This document shows, piece after piece, positions 42,380 through 52,641 of a DNA stretch of 64,000 bases; the first letter of the stretch is position 1; every line of letters starts with the position of its first letter. Source of the DNA: Neopararhizobium haloflavum (GTDB taxonomy: Bacteria; Pseudomonadota; Alphaproteobacteria; Rhizobiales; Rhizobiaceae); assembly GCF_002750855.1 (NCBI RefSeq), contig NZ_NWUC01000007.1, positions 62,001-126,000 on the forward strand, in the 5' to 3' direction. Both the position numbers and the translations under genes were made by a program. Below the pieces are notes generated by a model, which made no database searches, was not told where the DNA came from, and was given only the letters and a program-made list of their open reading frames with translations.

Positions 42380-45300
42380 TCAATGAAAATCCCGCGATCT
42401 GGGAATGATCCGCACATCGCGCGGATGACTGTTGCCGCGGCTATATTGAGGACGGGTCACCTCGTCGGCACGCGCTAACGCAATGCGCGCGGCATGTGCG
42501 TCGGACAGGTTTTGCAGATCTTGCGTTCTGTCCAGAACCGCTGTCGCCATCAGGTGGACCACGCCTTCCTTGCTCTTTTGAATGCGCCCTTCCACCAGCG
42601 CGAGTTTCGCCCCCATGACCGCGCTGCGATACCGCTCGAACCGTCTCGCCCACAAAAGCACGTTGGCGATTCCGGTTTCGTCTTCCAGCGTCATGAAGAT
42701 GGCATTCCCCTTGCCAGGTCGCTGGCGCACCAGAACGACACCGGCGACCCGGACGAACGCCCCGTCCGCAATGCTGCCGGTCTGTTCACAGGTGATGATG
42801 CCTTCCTTCCCGAAGCGCTCACGCAGAAACGCCATCGGATGCGCTTTCAGGGAGAGCTTCACGGTCTGATAGTCGGCCACCACATGCTCCGAAAGCGGCA
42901 TTGCCGGTAGTCTCGTCATGGGTTCGGCGCCCAGTTCCCGTTTATCGGCGGCGGCAAAGAGCGGCAGCGGAGGGGCCGCCGGCAGGCGACGCACGGCCCA
43001 AAGGCCTTCGCGCCGGTCGAGCCCCAGGGAACGGAAACCATCCGCATCGGCAAGCATCTTCATCGCCCGGTGCTCCATGCCGGCCCGGTGCCACAGCGTC
43101 TCCACACTTTCGTAGCCTTGTCCTCTTGCCTGGAGCAGAGCCTCCGACCAGCGCCGTTTCCAGCCATCGATCTGGCGAAAGCCGAGCCGCAATGCCAAGG
43201 CTCCTTCGTGGTCACGCTCCAACGTGTTGTCGTCGGCGCTGAAATTGACGTCGACCGGCCACACCTTTACGCCTTGATCGCGTGCATCGCGCACGATCTG
43301 CGCCGGGGCGTAGAACCCCATCGGCTGCGAATTCAAAAGACCGCAGGCAAAGATTGCGGGGTAATGGCGCTTGATGAAGGCCGACACATAGACAAGGCGG
43401 GCAAAGGACGCCGCGTGGCTTTCGGGAAAGCCATACTCCCCAAATCCCCTGATCTGGGCAAAGCACCGCTCGGCGAAGGCCCGCTCGTAGCCGCGCCGCA
43501 CCATACCCTCGATCATCATCTTCTCGAATTCGCCGATCGTTCCGTTGTGACGGAAGGTGGCCATCGCCTTTCTGAGCCCGTTGGCCTGTTCGGGCGTGAA
43601 CTCCGCCGCGGTGATGGCGAGTTGCATCGCCTGTTCCTGGAAAAGCGGCACGCCGAGCGTGCGCGACAGGACATGCTTGAGTTCGTCGGGATCATGCGGC
43701 GGCGCCGGTGAAGGGTATTCGTCCTTCTCCAGCCCGTCGCGGCGGCGCAGATACGGATGCACCATGTCGCCCTGGATCGGTCCGGGTCTGACGATCGCCA
43801 CCTGGATGACGAGATCGTAGAATTCTTTCGGCTTCAGCCGCGGCAGCATGTTGATCTGCGCCCGGCTCTCCACCTGGAAGACCCCGATGGAATCGCCCCG
43901 GCGCAACATGGCATAGGTCTCGTGGTCATCCTGTTTGACCGACGCGAGATCCAGCTTCTCGCCTTCGTGACCTTCAAGAAGGTCGAAGCATTTCCTGATG
44001 CAGGTCAGCATCCCGAGCGCCAGCACGTCGACCTTCATCAGGCCGAGCGTGTCGATATCGTCCTTGTCCCATTCGATGAAGGTCCGATCAGCCATCGCCG
44101 CATTGCCGATCGGCACCATCTCGTCCAGCCGTCCGTTCGTCAGCACGAAACCGCCGACATGCTGGGAAAGGTGTCGCGGATAGTTGAGCAGCCGCTTGGC
44201 GAAGTCGACGGCCCGTCGCACCACGGGGTTTTGCGGATCAAGCCCAACCTGCCTGATGTGCTTGTCGGGAATGTCGTCGCCAAAGCTGCCCCACACCATC
44301 CCGGCAAGTCTGGCCGTGACGTCTTCCGTCAAACCGAAGACCTTGCCGACTTCCCGGATGGCGCTGCGCGGGCGATAGTGAATCACCGTGGCTGCGATGC
44401 CGGCCCGCAGCCGGCCATAGCGGTCGTACAGATACTGGATGACTTCTTCGCGCCGCTCATGCTCGAAATCGACGTCGATATCGGGCGGTTCGCGCCGCTC
44501 CTCGGAAAGAAATCGCGCAAAGAGCAGGTTGCTCGTTGCCGGGTCGACGGACGTGATCCCGAGCACGTAGCAAACCGCCGAATTGGCGGCGGAACCCCTG
44601 CCCTGGCACAGAATGCCGCGGCTGTTGGCAAAACGCACGATGTCGTAAATCGTCAGGAAATAGCGCGCATAATCGAGCTTGGCGATCAGCGCGAACTCCT
44701 GCTCGATAAGTGCGGCAACCTTGTCGGGCACGCCTTGGGGATAGCGCCACCCCGCATGCCGCCATGTCAGTTCCTCCAGCCAGCCCTGCGGCGTCTTGCC
44801 CGGTGGGACAGGCTCTTCGGGATAGTCGTATTTCAGTTGATCCAGCGAAAAGTCGATGCGGGCCATGAAGCCGGCGATTTCATCAAGAGCCTCCGGTGCC
44901 TCGCGGAAAAGCCGCTCCATCTCCTTTGCCGGCTTGAGATAGCGCTCGGCGTTGGCTTCCAGCAGGCGCCCGGCCGTTTCAATGGTCTTGCCCGTACGAA
45001 TGCAGGTGAGGATGTCCTGAAGCGGGCGCTGCTCCGGGGCGTGGTAAAGAACGTCATTCAAGGCGATGAGAGGGACGCCGGCTCGCTCTCCCAGGGATTT
45101 CAGAAGGTGAAGCCGGCGGTGGTCGTCGCCCTGTCGATTCATCGCCGCACCCAGCCATACGGCTCCAGGCGCCATCTTCGACAGCCGGCCAATAGAATCC
45201 TCCAACCCATCGAGTCGTGCCCCCGGCATGACGATCATCAGCACTTCGTCCATGCTGCGTTTGAGATCGTCGAGGCGAAGAATGCAGGATCCCTTCTTCG

Positions 45301-45646
45301 TCTCGCCCATCTTGCCTTTGGTCAGCAAGCGGCAAAGCCGCCCCCACCCTGCACGATTTTCCGGATAGGCGAGGATATCGGGCGTGCCGTCGGAAAAGAC
45401 CAGCCGCGCGCCGACCATGAGCTTGAAATCCAGCCTGGCGTCCTTGCCATAGCGGCTTTGATAATCTTCGTTCAGCTCCTTGAGCACGCTGTAGGCCCGC
45501 ACGACGCCCGCAACCGTGTTGCAGTCGGCGATTGCAATCCCTGCATGCCCCAGTTCGAGGGCCTTGAGGACCATGTCCTGCGGTGGTGAGGCGCCGCGCA
45601 GGAATGAAAAATTGGTGGCGGCGGCGAGTTCCGCGTAGACGCTCAT
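42380..45646 (-). CDS. dnaE2: Error-prone DNA polymerase III alpha subunit (DnaE2/ImuC)
   Basis: The 1088-residue protein has the DnaE2 layout: an N-terminal PHP domain (ELAAATNFSFLRGASPP), the polymerase core with GRGSAANSAVCYVLGIT and PPDIDVDFEHERREEV, and a C-terminal OB fold (RVAGVVLVRQRPGKGNAIF). It is the catalytic polymerase of SOS-induced translesion synthesis. ATG 45646 overlaps the imuB stop by four bases (ATGA); an upstream in-frame ATG is less likely. With imuA and imuB it forms the mutasome operon led by the LexA-type box at 47982-47996. Confidence 0.95.
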   Translation of the reverse strand: MSVYAELAAATNFSFLRGASPPQDMVLKALELGHAGIAIADCNTVAGVVRAYSVLKELNEDYQSRYGKDARLDFKLMVGARLVFSDGTPDILAYPENRAGWGRLCRLLTKGKMGETKKGSCILRLDDLKRSMDEVLMIVMPGARLDGLEDSIGRLSKMAPGAVWLGAAMNRQGDDHRRLHLLKSLGERAGVPLIALNDVLYHAPEQRPLQDILTCIRTGKTIETAGRLLEANAERYLKPAKEMERLFREAPEALDEIAGFMARIDFSLDQLKYDYPEEPVPPGKTPQGWLEELTWRHAGWRYPQGVPDKVAALIEQEFALIAKLDYARYFLTIYDIVRFANSRGILCQGRGSAANSAVCYVLGITSVDPATSNLLFARFLSEERREPPDIDVDFEHERREEVIQYLYDRYGRLRAGIAATVIHYRPRSAIREVGKVFGLTEDVTARLAGMVWGSFGDDIPDKHIRQVGLDPQNPVVRRAVDFAKRLLNYPRHLSQHVGGFVLTNGRLDEMVPIGNAAMADRTFIEWDKDDIDTLGLMKVDVLALGMLTCIRKCFDLLEGHEGEKLDLASVKQDDHETYAMLRRGDSIGVFQVESRAQINMLPRLKPKEFYDLVIQVAIVRPGPIQGDMVHPYLRRRDGLEKDEYPSPAPPHDPDELKHVLSRTLGVPLFQEQAMQLAITAAEFTPEQANGLRKAMATFRHNGTIGEFEKMMIEGMVRRGYERAFAERCFAQIRGFGEYGFPESHAASFARLVYVSAFIKRHYPAIFACGLLNSQPMGFYAPAQIVRDARDQGVKVWPVDVNFSADDNTLERDHEGALALRLGFRQIDGWKRRWSEALLQARGQGYESVETLWHRAGMEHRAMKMLADADGFRSLGLDRREGLWAVRRLPAAPPLPLFAAADKRELGAEPMTRLPAMPLSEHVVADYQTVKLSLKAHPMAFLRERFGKEGIITCEQTGSIADGAFVRVAGVVLVRQRPGKGNAIFMTLEDETGIANVLLWARRFERYRSAVMGAKLALVEGRIQKSKEGVVHLMATAVLDRTQDLQNLSDAHAARIALARADEVTRPQYSRGNSHPRDVRIIPRSRDFH

Positions 45647-47214
45647 GCGAAGATTCCGTGAAGGAACCACCGCGGATGCCGCGCCTCTTGCGCGAAAAGA
45701 CCCTCACGGTAGACCCAGAAGCGCCGACCGGCTGAATCCTCAACGCGGAAATAGTCCCGCGTCAGCGTATCGGAACCGTCACGCCACCACTCCGGTGCGA
45801 TGCGTTCGGGCCCTTCTGCCCGTGCGATGTCATGGCGAAGGCGGCGCCAGAAGAACTGGCGTGGTGGCCCGTCCGGCACTTCGGCGACCGTTTCGATTGC
45901 TTGCGGCGGCTCGAACAAGAAAAGAGGCCGCAAGGGCGGCTCCCCCTTATCGGCGGCATGCCAGGACTGACCGGCAGGCGGAGCGGCGATCGCCGGGACC
46001 GCACGCACCGCTCGCTCAGGTAAATGGCTGTCTTCAGGAACAAAGCGAAGAACCCGGGCCGGGGAAAACCGGGCACTCAGCCTTTCCACCAGTTCGCAGG
46101 CATCATCCTCGCCATGATCGGGCCGAATGAAATCCGGCTGCCCGGCCGAAAGGGTCTCGCGCACCGTCACGGCAAGGCGAATGAGATCGAAACCGAAACC
46201 GGGATCCAGGGGATCGGCCAGCCCTTCCATCCTGGCATCGAAAAGGCGCATGACCGCGGCGGGCTCGCGCAGCGGCCGCGCCGTCGCGATGGCGATGCGC
46301 TCCACCTTGCCGTCCGCACGAAAGAAAGCGGCTTCGAAACCGCGTCCCCCTTCGCCCTTTTGCTCCAGCAAGTCACGAGCCTCTTCGGCAAGATGCGACA
46401 GACAGGCGCGAATATCGTCGGCATAGCCGATCGGTTCTGCAAACTGCTTTTCCACAAGGATGTCCGCGACCGGCCGGCGCGGCGAGATCGAGACGCGTTC
46501 GCACGCCAGGATGCGGTCAAGCCGATAGGCGATCGCGGCGCCGAAACGGGCGACCAGCGGTCCGCGTGGACGGTCAGCAAGATCGCCGACGGTCTTCAGT
46601 CCGGCACGAACGAGGGCGATGTCCGTCTCGTGGCCAAGCTGCAGGGCTGCGACGGGCAAGTCATGAACACTGTCGTGCTCCTCCCCTTCCTTGACGATCC
46701 CGCCAGTTCCCCAACGCGCGACTGCACGCGCCGTATCGGGTGTCGCGGCAATGGCGGCCAGCGTGGAAAATCCCGCCTCCTGGCAACATTTGCAAACATC
46801 GTCCAGCATCGCCCTCTCGCCCTTGAAGAGGTGCGCGCAGCCGGAAATATCGAGCATGAGGCCCTGCTCGCCATCACACGCGAGAAGAGGGGTATACCGG
46901 TCGCAGGCATCGGCCAGATGACCAAGCACGCCTCGGTCGGCAGCGCTATCATGCTCCACGACCGTGATGCCGGGAATCCGCGCCCGCGCGTCGGCCAGCG
47001 TCAGTCCCGGCACGAGCCCGAGCCGCCGCGCCTTCTGGTCGACCGCTGCCAGATGCAGACCGCCCTTGATCTTTTCCGTCGTGACGAGGGGCGCTTCATC
47101 CGACCCTTCGCCCCCTTTGCGGCCTTGCTGTCGATGCAGCCGGTCGGTCGACAGAAAAGGGAACCACAGCGCCAGGAACCGGGACGGCCTTGCCAAGGGC
47201 AACGACACCGACAT
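45643..47214 (-). CDS. imuB: ImuB, inactive Y-family polymerase-like adaptor
   Basis: The protein has the ImuB opening RFLALWFPFLSTDRLHR, where active Y-family polymerases have an acidic catalytic motif, and LMLDISGCAHLFKGE in the palm region. ImuB is known as a catalytically dead adaptor linking ImuA, DnaE2 and the sliding clamp. I place the start at ATG 47214 (523 residues), shortly before the conserved opening; the frame is open to ATG 47331. Either way it overlaps the imuA end by more than 100 bases in a different frame. Confidence 0.88.
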   Translation of the reverse strand: MSVSLPLARPSRFLALWFPFLSTDRLHRQQGRKGGEGSDEAPLVTTEKIKGGLHLAAVDQKARRLGLVPGLTLADARARIPGITVVEHDSAADRGVLGHLADACDRYTPLLACDGEQGLMLDISGCAHLFKGERAMLDDVCKCCQEAGFSTLAAIAATPDTARAVARWGTGGIVKEGEEHDSVHDLPVAALQLGHETDIALVRAGLKTVGDLADRPRGPLVARFGAAIAYRLDRILACERVSISPRRPVADILVEKQFAEPIGYADDIRACLSHLAEEARDLLEQKGEGGRGFEAAFFRADGKVERIAIATARPLREPAAVMRLFDARMEGLADPLDPGFGFDLIRLAVTVRETLSAGQPDFIRPDHGEDDACELVERLSARFSPARVLRFVPEDSHLPERAVRAVPAIAAPPAGQSWHAADKGEPPLRPLFLFEPPQAIETVAEVPDGPPRQFFWRRLRHDIARAEGPERIAPEWWRDGSDTLTRDYFRVEDSAGRRFWVYREGLFAQEARHPRWFLHGIFA

Positions 47215-47950
47215 TCCCGATCCGGCCTGCGGAAGATTTTCGAATGGCTCGGGATTCATCGAAGGATTTGCGGTCACGGTTCCACTCCACGCGCCACCGT
47301 CCGGGAGCGATGCCGGCACGGTGTCGTTCAAGGCTGATGTCGAAAACCGGATGGGACGGCGCCCCTGCGGTCAGGCTTTCAGAAGATGAAGCTGCAACCA
47401 TCCAGCGGCTGAGGGCTGCGCTTGGCTGCGGCGCCCCGGTTGGCCTGAAAACCAGGCCAGTCACTCCGCTCTTGGCTGCAGCAAGCATCATCCGGCGGCT
47501 CGCCGTCAGGTCGAGACGTCGTCCTGCCCCCCACAATTCCAGGAGAACGACACCTGGCGCTTTCGATCGAAAGGCTTCCAGGGCAGCCCGCAAAGCCATA
47601 GTCTCGTTCTTTGCCGAAACGAGAATGATCGCATCCGGATCGAACCCGTATTCCGTAATTCCAGGCCCATACGGCCCGCCGGATTCCATCCTGGCCAGAT
47701 CGTTTCGTATCCATACGATTGGACTGGCGATCCGGGACGCGCGAATTGCCAGGGCGAGAGCAAAGCCCGCTCCCGCACCGGCATCGCCCACTTCGCGCAC
47801 GAAAACCTCGTGAAGCGAAGCGCGCGGCAGTCCGCCGCCCAGCGCTTCGTCTATCGCTTGGCATCCGAGCGTGAAGCCACTTCCCGGTGCCGGCTTTGCC
47901 GGCTCCAGGGTGGCAAGCTTCTGCTTCAGTTGCGCGACGGCATCCTGCAC
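47096..47950 (-). CDS. imuA: ImuA, SOS mutagenesis accessory protein (RecA-like)
   Basis: The 284-residue protein is a RecA/SulA-like ImuA: FTLGCQAIDEALGGGLPRASLHEVF at the start, a central IVWIRNDLARMESGGPYGPG, and RWRVEWNRDRKSF near the end. It starts at GTG 47950; no in-frame ATG precedes the conserved region. The SOS box lies 32-46 bases upstream. The last about 40 codons are shared with the imuB start in another frame, with VVPFSVDRPAAS in ImuA corresponding to the DNA that encodes ALWFPFLSTDRL in ImuB. Confidence 0.88.
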   Translation of the reverse strand: MQDAVAQLKQKLATLEPAKPAPGSGFTLGCQAIDEALGGGLPRASLHEVFVREVGDAGAGAGFALALAIRASRIASPIVWIRNDLARMESGGPYGPGITEYGFDPDAIILVSAKNETMALRAALEAFRSKAPGVVLLELWGAGRRLDLTASRRMMLAAAKSGVTGLVFRPTGAPQPSAALSRWMVAASSSESLTAGAPSHPVFDISLERHRAGIAPGRWRVEWNRDRKSFDESRAIRKSSAGRIGNVGVVALGKAVPVPGAVVPFSVDRPAASTARPQRGRRVG

Positions 47951-47981
47951 GGCTTCGGCCCATAAAATATCTGCGTTGCTT

Positions 47982-47996
47982 GTTCATGTTATGTTC
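47982..47996. promoter_or_regulatory. LexA (SOS) box of the imuA-imuB-dnaE2 operon
   Basis: GTTC-ATGTTAT-GTTC exactly matches the alphaproteobacterial SOS consensus GTTC-N7-GTTC, 32 bases upstream of the imuA start on the promoter side. LexA repression of this cassette is established in related bacteria, so DNA-damage induction is expected here. Confidence 0.85.
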
Positions 47997-48050
47997 TAAT
48001 TAGGACTCAAGTCCTGCGACGAGTCAAGCGGGCGAGAAAAATGCATTTCC

Positions 48051-48062
48051 GACGTTTACGTC
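48051..48062. promoter_or_regulatory. Operator-like palindrome upstream of fadD
   Basis: GACGT-TT-ACGTC, 138 bases before the fadD start. From memory it resembles MerR/TetR-type sites controlling fatty-acid and branched-chain degradation genes in proteobacteria. A second dyad GGACT-CA-AGTCC lies at 48003-48014, nearer the SOS box. Confidence 0.45.
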
Positions 48063-48199
48063 AAAGTAATGCTTGCTGCCGCGCCGGGGGCGGATGTAAA
48101 CACGAATAAAGGCTGCTAGCCTTCGCGGGGGACAAGAAGGATCGGAAGGCGGACAACGCCATGCCGGCGGCAGGGAACGCGAAGAATCGGGAGGACATC

Positions 48200-49897
48200 G
48201 TGGAGCAGACGAAGGCGAACCAGGCAAAGACCGACAAAATCTGGGTGGCTTCCTACCCGCCCGACACGCCCGGCGAACTGCCGCCTCTGGCCCATGCCTC
48301 GATCGGCGATCTCATCGAAAACGCCTGTGCCCGGTTTTCCGACCGCCCCGCATTCACCTGCATGGGCAAGACGGTAACCTACGAGGAATTCGCTGCCCAC
48401 TCGGCTGCGATTGGTGCCTGGCTGCAATCCAGGGGCCTCCAGAAGGGCGACCGCGTCGCCGTGATGATGCCCAATGTTCTGCAAAATCCCATCGCCATCG
48501 CAGCGATCCTGCGCGCGGGATTCATCGTCGTGAACGTCAACCCGCTCTACACGCCGCGCGAGTTGGAGCACCAGTTGAAGGATTCCGGCGCCAAGGCAAT
48601 CATCATCCTGGAGAACTTCGCACGCACGCTTCAGGACGTCGTGGCGAAGACGGATGTCAAGCATGTCTGCGTCGCCACCATGGGCGACATGATGGGCCTC
48701 AAGGGCCATGTCGTGAACCTGGTCGTCCGCAAGGTGAAGAAAATGGTCCCGGCCTGGTCGCTGCCGGGGCACACCTCATTCAAAAAAGCGCTGTCGGAAG
48801 GCGCCGGCATGACCTTCCGCAAAGCCGAGGTGAGCCAGGAGGATACCGCCTTCCTGCAATACACAGGAGGCACGACGGGCGTCTCGAAAGGCGCTGAACT
48901 CACGCACGCCAATGTGCTGGCCAACACCGCCCAGAACGATCTCTGGATGAAAGCAGCATTTCTCAAGCGTCAAAAGCCGGAAACGCTCGTTTATGTCTGC
49001 GCTCTACCGCTCTACCACATCTTCGCGCTCACGGTGAACGCGATGACGGGGATCGACCAGGGCGCGCACAACGTCCTGATCCCCAATCCGCGCGACATAC
49101 CCGCCTTCGCCAAGGAACTCGCCAAATACGAGTTCAACATCTTCCCGGGCCTCAACACCCTGTTCAACGCGCTGCTGAACAACGAGGACTTCCAGAAGCT
49201 GAACTTCAAGCCGCTGATGCTGACCCTCGGTGGCGGCATGGCGGTGCAGCGCCCGGTCGCAGAACGCTGGCACAAACTGACGGGCTGCCCCATCATCGAG
49301 GGGTATGGTCTGTCCGAGACATCACCCGTTGCCACCGCTAACCGGTTCGACAAGACCGAATTCACCGGCACCATCGGACTGCCCCTGCCCGGCACTGACA
49401 TCTCGATCCGTGACGAGGATGGCAAGGAAGTAACCACGGGCGAGGTCGGCGAAATCTGCATCCGCGGACCGCAGGTGATGAAGGGATACTGGAACCGACC
49501 GGACGAAACCGCGAAGGTCATGACAAAGGACGGATATTTCCGCTCCGGCGACATGGGTTTCATGGACGAGAAGGGCTACACAAAAATCGTCGACCGCAAG
49601 AAGGACATGATCCTGGTCTCCGGCTTCAACGTCTATCCGAACGAAGTGGAAGAGGTCGCCGCCGCCCATCCCGGCGTCGTTGAAGCGGCCGCCATCGGTC
49701 TGCCGGATGAGCATTCAGGCGAAGTGGTCAAGCTCTACGTCGTGAAGAAGGACCCGAACCTCACCGAGGAGGACGTCAAGAAACACTGCGCCGAAGGCCT
49801 GACCAACTACAAGCGCCCGAAATACGTAGAGTTCCGCGACGAGCTCCCAAAGACCAATGTCGGAAAGATTCTCCGGCGCAAGCTGAGGGATGGCTAG
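48200..49897 (+). CDS. fadD: Long-chain fatty-acid CoA ligase (FadD)
   Basis: The ANL-family adenylating enzyme has [16 protein letters not shown] (P-loop), [10 protein letters not shown] (A5), YFRSGDMGF and [20 protein letters not shown] (fatty-acyl-CoA-synthetase signature), with the catalytic lysine in [10 protein letters not shown] at the end. It activates free fatty acids for beta-oxidation. I prefer GTG 48200 (565 residues, close to E. coli FadD) because GGGAGG lies six bases upstream; ATG 48161 is an alternative adding 13 residues. Monocistronic, ended by a 10-bp hairpin. Confidence 0.9.
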   Translation: MEQTKANQAKTDKIWVASYPPDTPGELPPLAHASIGDLIENACARFSDRPAFTCMGKTVTYEEFAAHSAAIGAWLQSRGLQKGDRVAVMMPNVLQNPIAIAAILRAGFIVVNVNPLYTPRELEHQLKDSGAKAIIILENFARTLQDVVAKTDVKHVCVATMGDMMGLKGHVVNLVVRKVKKMVPAWSLPGHTSFKKALSEGAGMTFRKAEVSQEDTAFLQYTGGTTGVSKGAELTHANVLANTAQNDLWMKAAFLKRQKPETLVYVCALPLYHIFALTVNAMTGIDQGAHNVLIPNPRDIPAFAKELAKYEFNIFPGLNTLFNALLNNEDFQKLNFKPLMLTLGGGMAVQRPVAERWHKLTGCPIIEGYGLSETSPVATANRFDKTEFTGTIGLPLPGTDISIRDEDGKEVTTGEVGEICIRGPQVMKGYWNRPDETAKVMTKDGYFRSGDMGFMDEKGYTKIVDRKKDMILVSGFNVYPNEVEEVAAAHPGVVEAAAIGLPDEHSGEVVKLYVVKKDPNLTEEDVKKHCAEGLTNYKRPKYVEFRDELPKTNVGKILRRKLRDG

Positions 49898-49924
49898 CGG
49901 TCACCGCTCGACGCGTAACGCAGA

Positions 49925-49948
49925 ATGGAGCCGCGACTGCGGCTCCAT
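49925..49948 (+). terminator. fadD terminator hairpin
   Basis: Perfect 10-bp stem ATGGAGCCGC/GCGGCTCCAT with a GACT tetraloop, 27 bases after the fadD stop and 20 before pgi. No U-run follows. It may separate fadD from pgi expression or sit in the pgi leader. Confidence 0.6.
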
Positions 49949-49968
49949 GCAGAAACCAGGTGAATGCA

Positions 49969-51609
49969 ATGCCAGACAAGAAAGCCGCCATCGACGCTCT
50001 GATCGCCCATCGAAGCGACGGAGCGCCGCGCGACATGCGGGCCGCGTTCACCGAGGATCGGGAGCGCTTCACCCGCTATTCGCCGTCGCTTGACGACCTC
50101 ATCATGGACTACTCCAAGTGCTGCGTGAACGATGAGACCATGCGGCTGCTCCTCGAACTTGCCGCAGCAGCTGGCGTTGCGGGCAAACGTGACGCCATGT
50201 TTGCAGGAAAGAAGATCAACGCGACGGAAAACCGCGCTGTTCTCCATACCGCGCTGCGCAATCGGTCGAACACGCCGGTCATGGTCGACGGCGAGGATGT
50301 CATGCCAGGCGTCAATGACGTTCTGGATGCGATGGGCACGTTCGCCGACGCTGTGCGATCCGGCTCCGTGACCGGCGCAACAGGCAAGCGCTTCACGGAT
50401 ATCGTCAATATCGGCATCGGCGGTTCCGATCTCGGCCCCGCCATGGCAACGCTGGCGCTGGCGCCCTATCACGACGGCCCGCGTGCGCATTTCGTCTCCA
50501 ATGTCGATGGAGCCCATATCGCCGACACGCTGAAGACGCTGGATCCGGCGACGACGCTTATCATCGTCGCGTCAAAGACCTTCACTACCATCGAAACGAT
50601 CACCAATGCCCACACCGCAAGGATGTGGCTTACCGACGCGCTTGGCGACAAGGCCGTCAGCGACCATTTCTGTGCCGTCTCCACGGCGCTCGACAAGGTC
50701 GAGGCCTTCGGCATCCGCCAAGAGCGCACGTTCGGCTTCTGGGATTGGGTGGGCGGACGGTATTCCATCTGGTCGGCAATCGGCCTGCCGTTGATGATCG
50801 CAATCGGACCGAATGACTTTGCGCGCTTCCTTGACGGAGCGCACGCAATGGACCAGCATTTTCGCGACGCACCCGTTGAACGCAACCTTCCCATTCTGCT
50901 TGGACTGCTGGGCTACTGGCATCGCGCGATCTGCGGATTCGGTTCCCGCGCGATCATCCCCTATGATCAGCGTCTGGCCCGCTTCCCGGCCTATCTTCAG
51001 CAGCTCGACATGGAATCCAACGGCAAGGGCGTGACGATTGACGGCGCGCCCGTGCAAGGACCGACCGGTCCCCTCGCATGGGGCGAACCCGGAACGAACG
51101 GCCAGCATGCCTTCTTTCAGCTGCTCCACCAGGGCACGGATGTCATCCCCGTCGAATTTCAGGTCGCCGCGAACGGTCATGAGGCGGAACTGGCGCATCA
51201 GCACGATCTGCTGATTGCCAATTGCCTTGCACAGTCCGAAGCGTTGATGCATGGCCGCACGCTGACTGAAGCAAGAGACCAGGTGCTGGAAAAGGGTGCG
51301 TCCGAGGCTGAAGCCGATCGCATCGCGCCGCACCGCGTCTTCACTGGAAATCGTCCGTCGATCACCCTCGTCTACGACCGGCTGACACCCTATTCTCTTG
51401 GCCGCCTGATCGCCCTTTACGAGCACCGCGTCTTCGTTGAGGCTCAACTGTTCGACATCAACGCTTTCGACCAATGGGGCGTGGAACTCGGCAAGGAACT
51501 GGCGACCGGCCTCTTGCCCGTGGTGAAGGGCGAGGAGCGAGGCGACGAACACGACGGCTCGACACTGGGCTTGGTCGAAACGATCCGATCGCTTCGCCAA
51601 AAGCACTGA
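49969..51609 (+). CDS. pgi: Glucose-6-phosphate isomerase
   Basis: The 546-residue protein has PGI signatures: [14 protein letters not shown], the [20 protein letters not shown] block (signature 1), [17 protein letters not shown] with the catalytic histidine region and [13 protein letters not shown] (signature 2). It interconverts glucose-6-phosphate and fructose-6-phosphate. ATG 49969 is taken over a GTG three codons upstream. Convergent with the sugar kinase gene, a functional neighbour feeding the same hexose-phosphate pool. Confidence 0.95.
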   Translation: MPDKKAAIDALIAHRSDGAPRDMRAAFTEDRERFTRYSPSLDDLIMDYSKCCVNDETMRLLLELAAAAGVAGKRDAMFAGKKINATENRAVLHTALRNRSNTPVMVDGEDVMPGVNDVLDAMGTFADAVRSGSVTGATGKRFTDIVNIGIGGSDLGPAMATLALAPYHDGPRAHFVSNVDGAHIADTLKTLDPATTLIIVASKTFTTIETITNAHTARMWLTDALGDKAVSDHFCAVSTALDKVEAFGIRQERTFGFWDWVGGRYSIWSAIGLPLMIAIGPNDFARFLDGAHAMDQHFRDAPVERNLPILLGLLGYWHRAICGFGSRAIIPYDQRLARFPAYLQQLDMESNGKGVTIDGAPVQGPTGPLAWGEPGTNGQHAFFQLLHQGTDVIPVEFQVAANGHEAELAHQHDLLIANCLAQSEALMHGRTLTEARDQVLEKGASEAEADRIAPHRVFTGNRPSITLVYDRLTPYSLGRLIALYEHRVFVEAQLFDINAFDQWGVELGKELATGLLPVVKGEERGDEHDGSTLGLVETIRSLRQKH

Positions 51610-51654
51610 CAACGCTCTCGCCGAATTCCGCGTTGTTGCGGGCTGGTCGAGCGT

Positions 51655-52581
51655 TCAGAGTCCGACTTCGTGTGCCCAGGGGGGATTGGCACCGGCGCGC
51701 GAGACAGTGACGCTGGCAGCTTTGACGCCGAGCGAAAGCGCATCGCGAATCGCTTCTTCGTCCAGCGACGCGATCGCGTCCTTGCTCAGCAGGGACGCGC
51801 GCTTCAGGGAAGCCAGCATCCCGGCATTGAAGGTATCGCCAGCTCCGACCGTATCCGCGACCGTTACCGTTTCGCCCGCTACGCTGATCGAATGCGACCG
51901 GCTGAACGCCGTCGCGCCGTTCTTTCCTCGTGTCACAACCACCAGCGCGGGACCAAGCTTGAGCCAGGTGGCAGCGGCCTCGTCTGCGCGGTGGCCATAG
52001 CCGAACCAGTCGAGATCCTCATCGGACAGCTTGACGATGTCGCTCATCGCGATCATGCGCTGCATGCGTGCCAGATGCTGTTCCTTGTCCTTGATGAAGC
52101 TTGCCCGAATGTTCGGGTCGAGAGAGATCACCCGCCGCGGTGTCTCTCGCTGCATCAGCGCCTCATAGGTCGCGCCGCAAGGTTCCGACATCAGGCTGAT
52201 GGCACCGAAATGAAGCGCCTCGACGTCGATACCGAAGACCGGCAGATCAGCAGCGGTGATCATTCGCCCTGCCGTGTTCTCGTCGAAAAAGGCGTAGGAA
52301 GCCTGGCCATCGGTCAACTTGACAAAGGCCAGCGTCGTCGGGCGATCCAGCGTGGCGCAATAGCGATGATCGACACGGCTCGCATCAAGGCTCGTGCGCA
52401 AAATGTCGCCGAACATGTCGCTCGACAGGCCCGTGAAGAAGCCAGTCCGCATTCCGAGCCTGCCGAGCGCGATCGCGGTATTGAAGATCGCGCCTCCTGC
52501 ATAGGGAGCGAACGCCGCTTCTCCGGTAACGGCCTCACGCGGCAGCATGTCGATCAGCGCCTCGCCACAGCAAACGATCAT
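51655..52581 (-). CDS. PfkB-family sugar kinase, probable fructokinase
   Basis: The 308-residue protein is a ribokinase/PfkB kinase: N-terminal CCGEALIDMLP, YAGGAIFNTAIALGRLG with the sugar-binding GG motif, and the catalytic signature DTVGAGDTFNAGML. Position opposite pgi and overall similarity favour fructokinase, giving fructose-6-phosphate. ATG 52581. A palindrome 26 bases upstream suggests control by a LacI-type repressor. Confidence 0.85.
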   Translation of the reverse strand: MIVCCGEALIDMLPREAVTGEAAFAPYAGGAIFNTAIALGRLGMRTGFFTGLSSDMFGDILRTSLDASRVDHRYCATLDRPTTLAFVKLTDGQASYAFFDENTAGRMITAADLPVFGIDVEALHFGAISLMSEPCGATYEALMQRETPRRVISLDPNIRASFIKDKEQHLARMQRMIAMSDIVKLSDEDLDWFGYGHRADEAAATWLKLGPALVVVTRGKNGATAFSRSHSISVAGETVTVADTVGAGDTFNAGMLASLKRASLLSKDAIASLDEEAIRDALSLGVKAASVTVSRAGANPPWAHEVGL

Positions 52582-52606
52582 GAAGGCCCTCCCATCTTGG
52601 TATTCA

Positions 52607-52621
52607 ATCGATTTAATCGAT
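52607..52621. promoter_or_regulatory. Operator-like palindrome upstream of the sugar kinase
   Basis: ATCGAT-TTA-ATCGAT contains the nested dyad TCGATT-T-AATCGA (52608-52620). It lies 26 bases upstream of the kinase start, within the likely promoter. TCGATT/AATCGA half-sites are typical of LacI-family regulators of sugar genes. No such regulator is in the window. Confidence 0.55.
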
Positions 52622-52641
52622 ATGCGGGCCTGACGCCAGCC

